Source: Gemmatimonadota bacterium (GTDB lineage: Bacteria > Gemmatimonadota > Gemmatimonadetes > Palauibacterales > Palauibacteraceae). From it: DNA of 49,473 nucleotides. Location: NCBI GenBank assembly GCA_023554245.1, contig JAMJQL010000186.1:1-49473 (forward strand), read 5' to 3'. The notes below the pieces were generated by a model. It did no database searches. It was given only the letters and a program-made list of their open reading frames with translations, and had not been told where the DNA came from. The position numbers were made by a program, and so were the translations under genes. This document shows positions 27,042-35,900 of the stretch, piece by piece. Position 1 is the stretch's first letter; the number at the start of each line of letters is the position of its first letter.

Positions 27042-27554
27042 GTGAGGCGGGAAGCGGAACGTCCGGCGCGAGAGATCCGGGTTGGGATTCTGACCGTGTC
27101 CGATGGGGTGAGCGCGGGCCGGGAGGACGGTTCCGGTGACCGGATCGAATCGTCGGCTCGAGGCCAGGGATGGGACGTAAGCGTCCGGGAAGTCGTTCCG
27201 GACGATCAGGTCCGCATCGTGGCCACTCTTTGCTCCTGGTGTGACGAGGATCGTTGCGATCTACTGCTGACGACCGGAGGGACGGGACTGACCGAACGCG
27301 ACGTGACCCCCGAGGCCACGCTGGCGGTGATCCAGCGAGAGGTGCCTGGTGTGAGCGAGGCACTCCGACGCGCCGGACGGGACAAGACGCCTTACGCGAT
27401 CCTGAGCCGAGGCGTAGCAGGCACGCGAGGCCGGACCCTGATCGTGAATCTCCCGGGCTCGCCATCCGGAGTCGGCGACGGACTCGAACTCCTGAGCGAG
27501 ATCGTCGGCCATGCGGTCGAGCTGCTACGCGGCACGGACACGAGGCACGACTGA
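27042..27554 (+). CDS. MogA/MoaB-type molybdopterin adenylyltransferase
   Basis: A 170-residue MPT-binding protein that adenylylates molybdopterin before metal insertion. It carries ILTVSDGVSAG, the substrate-binding LLTTGGTGLTERDVTPEAT and NLPGSPSGV. The GTG start has GAGGA five bases upstream, partly within the gcvT stop. No other molybdenum cofactor gene is nearby. MogA and MoaB cannot be told apart by eye, so no symbol is given. Confidence 0.88.
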   Translation: MRREAERPAREIRVGILTVSDGVSAGREDGSGDRIESSARGQGWDVSVREVVPDDQVRIVATLCSWCDEDRCDLLLTTGGTGLTERDVTPEATLAVIQREVPGVSEALRRAGRDKTPYAILSRGVAGTRGRTLIVNLPGSPSGVGDGLELLSEIVGHAVELLRGTDTRHD

Positions 27555-27560
27555 GGTGAC

Positions 27561-29186
27561 ATGGCCGGCGTCCTGATCGACGATCGCGACATCGAGTCTG
27601 CCCTCGCGGTACGTTCCGCGGCGGAAGCGGACGGGCATACGACCGAGATGGTTCCGACGCTCGACCGGCTGGATCGAATGCTTGCCGGAGATGAGACGTT
27701 AGCCCTCGTGCTGACCGGAGATCCACAGGCTCCCGGGACCACGGAGATGCTGCGGATCGTCTCCTCGCATGTCCCGCGTCCCCCGGTAATCATGGTCGCC
27801 CACATGCCGGACGGCGAGAATCCCAGGGATCTCCTGTCGGAGATCGAGACCTGGCTGCTTCCCGACGAGCTGATCCTGGCACCCCCGGACCCCGAAGAAG
27901 TGAAAGTCGCGCTGACCCAGCAGATCGAGCGCTACGAGCTGCAGCTCGAGACGGGAATCGTCGGCCACACACATGGCGTACGGGAGCTGCTCGAGCGAAT
28001 TCACATGCTGGCCCCGGTGAATTCCACGGTGCTGATTACGGGAGAGAGCGGGACCGGCAAAGAGCTTGCGGCGCGGGCGATCCACCGACTCTCGCCCCGA
28101 CGAGGGAAGCCTTTCATCACGTTGAATTGTGCCGCGATTCCCGAGACCCTGCTCGAGTCCGAGCTTTTCGGACACGAGAAGGGTGCCTTCACGGGCGCGA
28201 CGTCGCGGCGGCGCGGGATGTTCGAGCTCGCCGATCATGGCACGTTGTTTCTCGACGAGATCGGAGAAATGCCCCTTCCGCTGCAGACGCGTCTTCTGCG
28301 GGTGCTGGAAACACAGAAGTTCATGCGGGTCGGCGGGGACTCGGAGATTTCGGTCGATGTCCGGATCATCGCCGCGACGAACCGGGACCTGCGCCAGGCG
28401 GTCGAGCAGGGGACGTTCCGACGCGACCTGTACTACCGACTCAACGTGCTCCACCTCGACCTGCCACCGCTGCGCGATCGGACCTCGGACATCCCGATCC
28501 TCGTGCGACGATTCATCGAGGAATTCAGCCAGCTCCATGATCGGGAGTTCAAGGGCCTCTCGCGGGAAGCGATGCAGATCCTGCTGGACTACTCGTGGCC
28601 CGGAAATGTCCGTGAACTGCGGAACCTCGTCGAATCCATGGTGGTCCTGGCACCGGGCTCGGTGATCGGCGCCTCGGACATTCCGCCTGACATTCGGTTC
28701 TCGAGTGGCCGGCAGCTCCTGCCGGGTTCCGGGGCGGAGGTACTGCCGACCCTGGCCGGTACCGACCCCGCCGAGACAGGGACCGGTCTGCAGCTCCCGC
28801 AGATGGAATTCCTGTTTCGAACCCTCGTCGAAATGAAAATCGACCTGGAAGATCTCAGGTCGGAATTCGAGAGATTCCGCAGACGCTATCCGGGTGAGGC
28901 AGAGGAAGGTCCAGCGGCGATCGGGAACGAGCCCCGATCGATAGAGATTCGGGGCAGGAGTCTCGAGGCCGGTGGTGACCCGGAACCGTCCTGGCCGGGT
29001 CGCGACGAGATGCCCGGGCCGGCCATTGCCATCGGGCCGGAGATGACGATGGCGGACATCGAGCGCGAGGCGATCTCGCTGGCGCTGCGGGAATCGGACG
29101 GCAACCGGCGCAAGGCAGCCGAGCGACTCGGTATCGGCGAGCGGACCCTGTACCGAAAACTCAAGGAGTACGGCCTGGAGGCCTGA
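27561..29186 (+). CDS. Sigma-54 activator with a degenerate receiver domain
   Basis: A 541-residue NtrC-type activator. The AAA+ domain is intact: Walker A GESGTGKE (161-168), GAFTGA loop, LFLDEIGEM, RRDLYYRLNV. A long acidic Gly/Pro linker (about 380-490) precedes a Fis-type helix-turn-helix (about 500-541, NRRKAAERLGIGERTLYRKLK). The N-terminal 120 residues look like a receiver (VLIDDRD retains D7/D8), but the phospho-site segment reads VLTGDPQAP, with Gly53 where the Asp is expected. The conserved Thr is replaced (MVAHM) and the Lys is lost (LAPPD). It probably acts without phosphorylation or through another ligand. No kinase is adjacent. The target promoters are unknown. Confidence 0.88.
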   Translation: MAGVLIDDRDIESALAVRSAAEADGHTTEMVPTLDRLDRMLAGDETLALVLTGDPQAPGTTEMLRIVSSHVPRPPVIMVAHMPDGENPRDLLSEIETWLLPDELILAPPDPEEVKVALTQQIERYELQLETGIVGHTHGVRELLERIHMLAPVNSTVLITGESGTGKELAARAIHRLSPRRGKPFITLNCAAIPETLLESELFGHEKGAFTGATSRRRGMFELADHGTLFLDEIGEMPLPLQTRLLRVLETQKFMRVGGDSEISVDVRIIAATNRDLRQAVEQGTFRRDLYYRLNVLHLDLPPLRDRTSDIPILVRRFIEEFSQLHDREFKGLSREAMQILLDYSWPGNVRELRNLVESMVVLAPGSVIGASDIPPDIRFSSGRQLLPGSGAEVLPTLAGTDPAETGTGLQLPQMEFLFRTLVEMKIDLEDLRSEFERFRRRYPGEAEEGPAAIGNEPRSIEIRGRSLEAGGDPEPSWPGRDEMPGPAIAIGPEMTMADIEREAISLALRESDGNRRKAAERLGIGERTLYRKLKEYGLEA

Positions 29187-29210
29187 ACCCGTTCGCCCGT
29201 CCGGTCTCCC

Positions 29211-29903
29211 CTACGGCGCGGCGCGTGAAAGAACTGTCGCGAGCTCCCGATCCAGCGTGGAACGGATACCCACCCACTGGGGCCCTTCGCTGTCCTCATA
29301 TAGAGCGACGAGCGGCAGGTCCAGGTCGATGTCCTCGGTGAACAGGTAGAGCGCCATCTGGGTCTCCTGCTGGCGCAGCCTCACCCGATTGAACTCCGGC
29401 GTGATCGGGATGATGTTCAGCGGACGATATATGAAGCTCTGGTTTCGAATCTGGAGATCGTTCGGCTCGTACGACTCTTCGTAATTGCGGGTGAAGAAGC
29501 TCACCAGGAACACCCTCGGCCAGCCACGCTCTCCCGAGCGACGAGCCCGCTTGAGGATCTCCTCCCCGCGACTGACCTTGTAGCTGTTGAGCCGCTGGTA
29601 GGTGTCCGGGGCAGTAAGGCGGATCACCCACTCATCGAGCGGAACCAGCTTGATCAGCAGGCTGCCTGCCGTAATCCCTATCGTGATCTGGTCCTGGGAG
29701 AGCGTCCCGAAGCCGGCCGGAGGCAACGGGCGGCTGCTCGTCTGCTCAAGTTCCGGCGACCAGCCGTCCTGGGCCACGGCGGGCCGGGGGCCTGCCGGAA
29801 ACTCGGGCGAGACCGTCCCGCCACAGGCCACCGTCGCGACGATCACGGAACCGGCGGCCAGAATCCGTCGCCCTGATCCCGTTCTGCACTCGGACACACG
29901 CAT
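29211..29903 (-). CDS. Probable lipoprotein of unknown function
   Basis: A 230-residue protein whose ATG overlaps the engB stop (TGATG) and is served by AAGGAG seven bases upstream. The N-terminus is a signal peptide ending VATVACGG, where Cys could be lipidated. A Pro-rich linker follows, then a conserved-looking domain with GSLLIKLVPLDEWVIRL, GWPRVFLVSFFTRN and NQSFIYRPLNIIPITPEFN. It ends in an acidic DIDLDLPLVALYED segment. I do not recognise the family. It is the last gene of the tig-clpP-clpX-engB run and would sit in the periplasm or outer membrane. Confidence 0.7.
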   Translation of the reverse strand: MRVSECRTGSGRRILAAGSVIVATVACGGTVSPEFPAGPRPAVAQDGWSPELEQTSSRPLPPAGFGTLSQDQITIGITAGSLLIKLVPLDEWVIRLTAPDTYQRLNSYKVSRGEEILKRARRSGERGWPRVFLVSFFTRNYEESYEPNDLQIRNQSFIYRPLNIIPITPEFNRVRLRQQETQMALYLFTEDIDLDLPLVALYEDSEGPQWVGIRSTLDRELATVLSRAAP

Positions 29904-30535
29904 CACAACTCTCCTTCGGGTTCCGATTCGAACAAAGCGAGGAGACTCTCCCTGAGCGTATCTATCCCCTGTCCCGTCCGGGCCGACGTCGCCAGGACCT
30001 GATCCGCCGGCAGGTCCAGATCCTCGCGGACGTCGCCAATCGCGCGGGCCTGTCCCGACCGGTTCAGCTTGTCGATCTTCGTCAGGACGATGAGCACCGG
30101 AATCTCTTTTTCTCCCAGATAGTCGAGAAGCTGACGATCGGCTGACTGCACTCCACGCCGTGCGTCCAGCAACAGAACCAGGCCATGCAGCCATTCGTTG
30201 TCGGAAAGGTAGTTCTCGATCAGTCTCTTCCAGGCCTCTCGAACCGAGTCGGGAGCACGGGCGAAACCGTATCCTGGAAGATCGACCAGGAAGAACCGGT
30301 CATCGATCGCGTAGAAGTTGATTTCGCGAGTCTTGCCCGGCGTACCCGATACGCGCGCGATCCGCTTCCGACCGACAACGGCGTTCAGGAGGCTGGACTT
30401 ACCGACGTTGGACCGTCCCGCGATCGCCACCTGGTGCAGATCCGCGGGGGGCGCCTGTCCCGGGCGGCCGATCGCTCCGGCGAATTCGACTTCGCCGATC
30501 CTCCCGGGGCTCACGGCTCTCGGCTCCCGAGCCAC
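29903..30535 (-). CDS. engB: Ribosome-biogenesis GTPase EngB/YsxC
   Basis: A 210-residue TrmE-Era-class GTPase needed for large ribosomal subunit assembly. G1 is AGRSNVGKSS, G2 lies in TPGKTREINF, G3 is DLPGYG, G4 is LTKIDKL and G5 is TSARTGQG. It starts at a GTG 8 bp after clpX and overlaps the downstream lipoprotein. The clpX-engB order is common in bacteria. Confidence 0.94.
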   Translation of the reverse strand: MAREPRAVSPGRIGEVEFAGAIGRPGQAPPADLHQVAIAGRSNVGKSSLLNAVVGRKRIARVSGTPGKTREINFYAIDDRFFLVDLPGYGFARAPDSVREAWKRLIENYLSDNEWLHGLVLLLDARRGVQSADRQLLDYLGEKEIPVLIVLTKIDKLNRSGQARAIGDVREDLDLPADQVLATSARTGQGIDTLRESLLALFESEPEGEL

Positions 30536-30542
30536 CCGGTGC

Positions 30543-31781
30543 TCACGCCTCCCGGCGCTGGGCTTCCGGCTCGAGAATCAGCAGCGGTTCCGAGCCCTCT
30601 TCGATCGTCTCCCGGGTGATGACCACCTCCCGCACATCGTCGCGAGAGGGAAGCTGGAACATGATGTCCAGCATTACCTCCTCGAGGACCGCCCGCAGTC
30701 CGCGAGCACCGGTTCCGCGCTCGATCGTCCGCCGGGCGATCGCGGCAAGCGCCTTCGGGTCGAATGTCAGACCCACGCCCTCGAGCTCGAACATCTTCTG
30801 ATACTGTTTGACCAGCGCATTCTTCGGCCGCTGGAGTATGTCCAGCATCGCGTCTTCGTCGAGGTCGTGCAGCGTGACCGTTACGGGGAGGCGTCCGACG
30901 AGCTCCGGGATCAGGCCGAATCTCAGAAGATCTTCAGGCTCGACGCTGTCCAGCGGACTCGCCTCCGGATCCAGCGCAGCCGCCTCTTCGTCTCCGAATC
31001 CGATCTGGCGCTTGCCCAGCCGACTCTCGATGATCTCCTCCAGACCGTCGAACGCGCCTCCGCAGATGAACAGGATGTTGCGCGTGTCGATCTGGATGTA
31101 CTCCTGTTGAGGGTGCTTCCGGCCGCCCTGAGGCGGCACCGAGGCCACAGTCCCTTCCAGGATCTTCAGGAGCGCCTGCTGCACCCCTTCACCGGACACG
31201 TCGCGCGTGATCGACGGGTTCTCGCTCTTCCGGGCGACCTTGTCGATCTCATCCACGTAGACGATGCCTCGCTCGCATTCGGCGATGTTGTAGTCGCCCG
31301 CCTGAAGCAGGCGCACGAGGATGTTCTCCACGTCTTCGCCCACGTAACCGGCCTCGGTGAGCGTCGTGGCGTCTGCGATCGTGAACGGAACCTGTAGCAT
31401 CCGGGCGAGAGTCTGAGCGAGCAGGGTCTTACCGACACCCGTCGGTCCGAGAAGCATGATGTTCGACTTCTCGATCTCGACATCGTCGATCAGGTTGCGG
31501 TGGTTGATCCGCTTGTAGTGATTGTAGACCGCCACCGCCAGGCTCTTCTTCGCCTGTTCCTGTCCGATCACATACTCGTCGAGAATCTCCTTGATCTCCA
31601 TCGGGCTGAGGACTTCGGCGATCTGTGCCGCCGCCTCGCGATCCTCTTCCTCGGCGAGGATCTCGTTGCAGAGCGAGATGCACTCGTTGCAGATATAGAC
31701 GTTCGGCCCCGAGATGAACTTCTTGACACTGTCCTTGGACTTTCCGCAGAAGGAGCAACGAAGGTGCTTGTCGCCTGGCAT
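30543..31781 (-). CDS. clpX: ClpX, ATP-dependent unfoldase of ClpXP
   Basis: A 412-residue AAA+ protein. The N-terminal zinc-binding domain has C9, C12, C31 and C34. Walker A is GPTGVGKT, the pore loop is EAGYVGED, Walker B is IVYVDEIDK, and the ClpP-binding loop reads RQIGFGDE (IGF). The ATG at 31781 is preceded by AGAGGAAA. The frame runs on upstream into clpP antisense-phase sequence, but the zinc domain fixes the start. It lies 25 bp downstream of clpP. Confidence 0.96.
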   Translation of the reverse strand: MPGDKHLRCSFCGKSKDSVKKFISGPNVYICNECISLCNEILAEEEDREAAAQIAEVLSPMEIKEILDEYVIGQEQAKKSLAVAVYNHYKRINHRNLIDDVEIEKSNIMLLGPTGVGKTLLAQTLARMLQVPFTIADATTLTEAGYVGEDVENILVRLLQAGDYNIAECERGIVYVDEIDKVARKSENPSITRDVSGEGVQQALLKILEGTVASVPPQGGRKHPQQEYIQIDTRNILFICGGAFDGLEEIIESRLGKRQIGFGDEEAAALDPEASPLDSVEPEDLLRFGLIPELVGRLPVTVTLHDLDEDAMLDILQRPKNALVKQYQKMFELEGVGLTFDPKALAAIARRTIERGTGARGLRAVLEEVMLDIMFQLPSRDDVREVVITRETIEEGSEPLLILEPEAQRREA

Positions 31782-31806
31782 GCGCGTTTCCTCTCGGTTT
31801 CCCCGG

Positions 31807-32478
31807 TCAGCCGTCGGATTTGGAGTCTGCGACCGCTTCCGGTCCCGTTCGCTCGACGGAGGCATCATCCGAATCCGGGCCGCCGTCGGCGCCGTCGGCG
31901 TGCTCGATGATCCGATCGATGATCCCGTACTCACGGGCTTCGGTCGGAGACATGTAGCGATCCCGGTCCACGTCTTCGCCGATCTGGTCGATCGACTGCC
32001 CCGTGTGCTTCGCGAGGAGCGCGTTGAGACGCTCCCTCGCATGGAGGACCTCGCGCGCCTGAATCTCGATGTCGGCCGCGGTGCCCTGCGAGCCTCCGGA
32101 CGGCTGGTGAATCATGATGCGCGAATTGGGCAGGGCGGAGCGCTTGCCGGGTGTACCGGCCGCCAGGAGAAACGCGCCCATCGAGGCGGCCATTCCCATG
32201 CAGATCGTGGCCACCGGCGCCGACATGTACTGGATCGTGTCGTAGATCGCCAGCCCGGCGTAGACGCTTCCCCCGGGACTGTTGATGTAGATGTTGATGT
32301 CGCGTTCCGGGTTCTCCGCCTGGAGAAAGAGGAGCTGGGCGATCACGACGTTCGCCACATCGTCGTTTATGGGCGTTCCGAGGAACACAATCCGGTCCAT
32401 GAGGAGGCGAGAGAAGATGTCGTAACTCCTCTCGCCGCGGCTGGACCGCTCGATCACGTACGGGGCATAAATCGTCAT
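31807..32478 (-). CDS. clpP: ClpP protease subunit
   Basis: A 223-residue serine peptidase of ClpXP. The catalytic triad is S99 (GMAASMGAF), H124 (IMIHQPSGG) and D173 (DRDRYMS). The start is [10 protein letters not shown], with GGAAG close upstream. The C-terminus carries an acidic extension of about 25 residues ([17 protein letters not shown]) beyond the family norm. It lies between tig and clpX, as in many bacteria. Confidence 0.96.
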   Translation of the reverse strand: MTIYAPYVIERSSRGERSYDIFSRLLMDRIVFLGTPINDDVANVVIAQLLFLQAENPERDINIYINSPGGSVYAGLAIYDTIQYMSAPVATICMGMAASMGAFLLAAGTPGKRSALPNSRIMIHQPSGGSQGTAADIEIQAREVLHARERLNALLAKHTGQSIDQIGEDVDRDRYMSPTEAREYGIIDRIIEHADGADGGPDSDDASVERTGPEAVADSKSDG

Positions 32479-32560
32479 GGCTTCCGTTCTCTGCAGACTG
32501 GATACGGACGGTTTCCGACCCGAGATGCTACCCGGATACGGCAACGGGTTTCCCGTCCGA

Positions 32561-33856
32561 TCAACTTGCGTCCTCGATCTCCGATTGCGACTTCAGGTAC
32601 TCGAAGGCCCTGTCCACCTCGATGCTTCGCTTCAACGACTCGAGCTGGCCTTCCTTGATGAGTTGTCTGCGCACCGCCGACGCCGTGGAACTGCTCCGCT
32701 CCGCCAGCTCCTCGATGCGTGCATCCACCTCCTCATCGCCCGCCCGCAGACCTTCGCGCTCGATCAGCCGATCGAGAATCATCTCCTCCTTGATCTGGCG
32801 CTCGGCATGGGGCGCGAGAGACTCACGCGCCTGCCGGAGCTCGGCCGGGTCCGCTCCCTCGGGCGCACGAAGCATTCCATCCAGGTAGCGATCGATGAGA
32901 GACCCGGGCAGAGTGAACGAGTTCGCGTCGATCAATGCTTCGAGAATCGCCCCGCGGAGCTTGCCTTCCGCCTCTTCCGCGTGGTGGCGGGCGAGGTCGG
33001 CGCGGATGACCTGCTCGAGATCCTCAGCCGTTTCCTGAGCGCCGCCCGTCGCGCGCTTGACGAGATCATCGTCGAGTTCGGGCAACACCTGTTCTTCGAC
33101 GGCATCGACGGCTACGAACAGCCTGCGGGCCTCCGGCGCCGCGTCCTCGCCTTCGCCGGGAAATTCGACCAGGAACGCTCCCGATTCGCCGGATCCGAGC
33201 GTGGTGATCGCCTTCTCGACATCCGGTAACGCCTGCCCCGATCCCAGCACGAACCGATACGGCTTCGCCTCCTCGGCGGGCTGATCCTCTCCCTCAGCCA
33301 GCGGCGCCACACGCACCGCTACGAGGTCCCCCTGCGCCGCTTTGCGCTCGACCTCCCGCCAGTCGGCGAAGTCCGAGAGAACACGGTCCAGGATCTGCCG
33401 GACTTCCTCGTCGGTCACGGGCGCGGTCTCCCGCTTGAGCCGGAAGCCCCCGATTCGCGACAGTTCGAGAGTCGGCATGATCTCGACCTCCGCCTGGAAG
33501 GTCAGCCGTTCGCCGGGCGCGTACTGCACGTTGGAAACGCTCGCCGCCCCGGCGGGCTGAAGTTCGGTTGAATCGATGGCTTCCCGATAGGCATCCTCGA
33601 TCAGACGTTCCTGAACGATCTGATCGAGTTCCGTGCCGAAACGTTGCTCTACGACATCGCCCGGAACGCGTCCCTTGCGAAAACCTTTCAGGCGAATCGA
33701 TTTCGAGAGTCGTTTGCGCTCCTTCGCCCGCGCCCGCGCGACTCGTTCCGGTGCCACCGTGATCGTCAGTCTGCGCGACCAGCCGTCCCCGACCTCCACG
33801 GCGACGTCGATCCCGGTGTCCATGGTATCGTTCGTCTCTATCGTATCGTCTGCCAT
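32561..33856 (-). CDS. tig: Trigger factor
   Basis: A 431-residue ribosome-associated chaperone and prolyl isomerase. The ribosome-docking signature GFRKGRVP lies in the N-terminal domain. A diverged FKBP-like domain spans about 150-240, with an inserted acidic stretch ([13 protein letters not shown]). A long helical C-terminal chaperone domain follows. The start at ATG 33856 is soon after the tRNA gene; an in-frame upstream extension would run through the tRNA and is rejected. The ribosome binding site is weak. Confidence 0.93.
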   Translation of the reverse strand: MADDTIETNDTMDTGIDVAVEVGDGWSRRLTITVAPERVARARAKERKRLSKSIRLKGFRKGRVPGDVVEQRFGTELDQIVQERLIEDAYREAIDSTELQPAGAASVSNVQYAPGERLTFQAEVEIMPTLELSRIGGFRLKRETAPVTDEEVRQILDRVLSDFADWREVERKAAQGDLVAVRVAPLAEGEDQPAEEAKPYRFVLGSGQALPDVEKAITTLGSGESGAFLVEFPGEGEDAAPEARRLFVAVDAVEEQVLPELDDDLVKRATGGAQETAEDLEQVIRADLARHHAEEAEGKLRGAILEALIDANSFTLPGSLIDRYLDGMLRAPEGADPAELRQARESLAPHAERQIKEEMILDRLIEREGLRAGDEEVDARIEELAERSSSTASAVRRQLIKEGQLESLKRSIEVDRAFEYLKSQSEIEDAS

Positions 33857-33890
33857 CAACCGAATCTCACTTCTGAGGATCTGGATGTGA

Positions 33891-33974
33891 TGCGAAAGGG
33901 GGGACTCGAACCCCCACGGCCTTTCGGCCACCAGCTCCTAAGGCTGGCGCGTCTGCCAGTTCCGCCACTTTCGC
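33891..33974 (-). tRNA. tRNA-Leu (anticodon UAG)
   Basis: On the minus strand the gene begins GCGAAAG and ends CTTTCGC plus discriminator A, a perfect 7-bp acceptor stem. The anticodon arm is CCAGC-CTTAGGA-GCTGG, giving anticodon TAG, which reads CUA and probably other CUN leucine codons. A class II variable arm (TGGCCGAAAGGCCG) and a T arm GGGGGTTCGAGTCCCCC confirm Leu. CCA is not encoded. It lies 34 bp before tig, in the same direction. Confidence 0.95.
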
Positions 33975-33996
33975 TGGCCGAGCCGGAGCAACCGCA

Positions 33997-34024
33997 ATTC
34001 TAACTCCGGAGCCCGATACGGGCT
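33997..34024 (-). promoter_or_regulatory. Possible tRNA-Leu promoter -10 and small hairpin
   Basis: TAGAAT on the minus strand (34002-33997, five of six -10 bases) lies 22 bp before the tRNA 5' end, but no good -35 is seen. AGCCCG-ATA-CGGGCT (34010-34024) forms a small hairpin just upstream. Low certainty. Confidence 0.3.
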
Positions 34025-34063
34025 ACGCGTGCTCACCCGGGGTCTGAACCGGACAGAACGGAA

Positions 34064-34104
34064 CGCGGGCGGCGTCCTCCGCCGATCGGAGAGCGCCGCC
34101 CGCG
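34064..34104 (-). terminator. Hairpin terminator after the HtrA gene
   Basis: A perfect 11-bp GC stem, CGCGGGCGGCG (34064-34074) with its complement (34094-34104), encloses a loop with an inner CTCCG/CGGAG pair. It lies 23 bp beyond the protease stop. No T-run follows on the minus strand. Confidence 0.6.
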
Positions 34105-34126
34105 GATCGCACGATGGCGCGCGGGA

Positions 34127-35659
34127 TCAGCGAGGGTTCGACGGAAGTGGAACGCTGACCGGAATCGTACCCCTCTGATTCGGGTCGTAGACGAGCAGGC
34201 TCACCACGTCTCCGGGCTCGACCCGGGCGATCTCACGCCGGTAATCATCCACGCTTCCGACCTCGGTGCGGTTGACGCTGACGATGATCGGGTTGTCGCT
34301 GGGACTCATCCGTCCCCAGCGCTGCGCGAATTGTCCGAACCGATCCATCTCGGTAATCATCACGCCGTCAACCTCGCCCGGAATGTCGAGCGCCCGGCGG
34401 ACATCCGAGGAGATCTCATCCACCACCAGGCCCAGCGGATCGGGAGTCTCTTCGGCGACTTCCGGAGCGATACTCGCCGTCTGAACCGCTTCCGCCTCCT
34501 CGAGGCGAACCGACACGGTCCGGCGCTCACGCTCGTAATCGACAACCTCGACCCGGACCGTTTCGCCGGGTTCGCGCTTGCGGATCTTCGTCTGCAGGTC
34601 GTTGACCGACTCCACCTGCTCGCCGTCGATCGCGACGATCAGGTCACCCACTCGAATGCCGGCCTCCGCCGCTGCCATTCCCTCTTCGATCCTGAGGACC
34701 TGAGCTCCGAAAGGTCGCTCGAGCCCGTAATCGGTGGCTATCGGCGCATCGACCGCCGTGATCTGGACGCCGAGCAGTGCACGACGCACGCGACCGTATT
34801 CCACCAGATCGTCGATGACCTCTCGGGCGAGATCGATCGGCACCGCGAATCCGTATCCTTCGTATGATCCCGACCGAGAGGCGATGGCCGCATTGACACC
34901 TATCACCCGTCCCTGCGCGTTGATCAGTGGTCCGCCGGAATTCCCCGGGTTGATCGCGGCATCGGTCTGTATGAAGTCCTCGATCGCGCTGGACTCGTCG
35001 ATGATTCTGATGTTGCGTCCCTTGGCGCTGATGATCCCGGCGGTGACGGTCATGGTCAACGGCTCCGTGCCCCGGGTGAATCCGGGGCTGCCTACCGCCA
35101 GTACCCACTCGCCGACACGGGCGCCTTCGCTGGTGCCGAGGGAAGCAGCCGTGAGGTCGTCGGCCTCCAGCTTCAGCAGCGCGATGTCGGTCGTGGCATC
35201 CCGTCCCACCAGTCGAACATCGTCGAATCGGCGCCGGTCGAACAACTCCACGGTGATCCTCGCGGCGTCTTCGACCACGTGGTTGTTCGTGACGATGTAT
35301 CCATCCTCACTGATGATGAAGCCGGAACCGCTTCCCCTCACCGTCGGCGGAATCTCGGGCTGGAACTGATCGAACGGTTCTGGCAGGCGGCGCCGACTGT
35401 GCTCGGCGATGTCGCGATCGACGTAGATCGTTACGACGGCGGGCGTGATCTGCTCCGCGATCTCGGCGAAGCCGTTCATCGGGATCGTCTGTGCCGCTGA
35501 TGCGTCCCAGTTCGAGGACACCAGTCGAAGAGGCGGGTTCTTCTCCTGGGCGACGCCGGGTGGCGTAAGGTCGAACCGGGCGGCGATTCCAAGGCCGATC
35601 GCGAACGCCACGACCGCCGTGATGATCAGATTGAGCTTGCTTCGCAGTGGGTCTCTCAT
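34127..35659 (-). CDS. HtrA/DegQ-type periplasmic serine protease
   Basis: A 510-residue protease-chaperone anchored by an N-terminal membrane helix (about 9-28). The trypsin-like domain has H127 (TNNHVVE), D158 (TTDIALL) and S241 (NPGNSGGPL), with an LA-loop insertion (about 83-106). Two PDZ domains follow: about 285-375 (GAQVLRIEEGMAAAEAG) and about 415-505 (VDGVMITEMD). It degrades or refolds misfolded envelope proteins. It lies between dnaK and the tig-clp block. DegP, DegQ and DegS-type names are not separable here; two PDZ domains exclude DegS. Confidence 0.92.
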   Translation of the reverse strand: MRDPLRSKLNLIITAVVAFAIGLGIAARFDLTPPGVAQEKNPPLRLVSSNWDASAAQTIPMNGFAEIAEQITPAVVTIYVDRDIAEHSRRRLPEPFDQFQPEIPPTVRGSGSGFIISEDGYIVTNNHVVEDAARITVELFDRRRFDDVRLVGRDATTDIALLKLEADDLTAASLGTSEGARVGEWVLAVGSPGFTRGTEPLTMTVTAGIISAKGRNIRIIDESSAIEDFIQTDAAINPGNSGGPLINAQGRVIGVNAAIASRSGSYEGYGFAVPIDLAREVIDDLVEYGRVRRALLGVQITAVDAPIATDYGLERPFGAQVLRIEEGMAAAEAGIRVGDLIVAIDGEQVESVNDLQTKIRKREPGETVRVEVVDYERERRTVSVRLEEAEAVQTASIAPEVAEETPDPLGLVVDEISSDVRRALDIPGEVDGVMITEMDRFGQFAQRWGRMSPSDNPIIVSVNRTEVGSVDDYRREIARVEPGDVVSLLVYDPNQRGTIPVSVPLPSNPR

Positions 35660-35755
35660 CGGTTCCCGTCGAGTCTGAGTTCAGGTGCGCGGTGCCCTGT
35701 CGAGTTGCTGGCTCCGGGCGCGACCGGTTCATATCGCTGCCGGGCTCCGGGGGTT

Positions 35756-35779
35756 CCCCGGGCGTGGGGATGCCCGGGG
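35756..35779. promoter_or_regulatory. GC hairpin in the leader region of the HtrA gene
   Basis: CCCCGGGC-GTGGGGAT-GCCCGGGG is a perfect 8-bp inverted repeat with an 8-nt loop, about 100 bp upstream of the protease start. The rest of the 241-bp gap between dnaK and the protease gene holds the dnaK terminator. I find no confident promoter in it. Confidence 0.4.
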
Positions 35780-35837
35780 GATTCCACGGCTCCCGGATTC
35801 GGACACCCGACCTCCAGGAATTCGTTGCCCGAAACGA

Positions 35838-35863
35838 CGACGGCGCCCCGCAGGGCGCCGTCG
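35838..35863 (-). terminator. Terminator of dnaK
   Basis: A perfect 11-bp stem, CGACGGCGCCC (35838-35848) with GGGCGCCGTCG (35853-35863), and a 4-nt loop lie about 38 bp after the dnaK stop. On the minus strand it is followed by TCGTTTCG, a weak T-tract. Confidence 0.75.
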
Positions 35864-35900
35864 AGTACTGTTTATCGGCATTCCGCAACGCGGGATGCCT

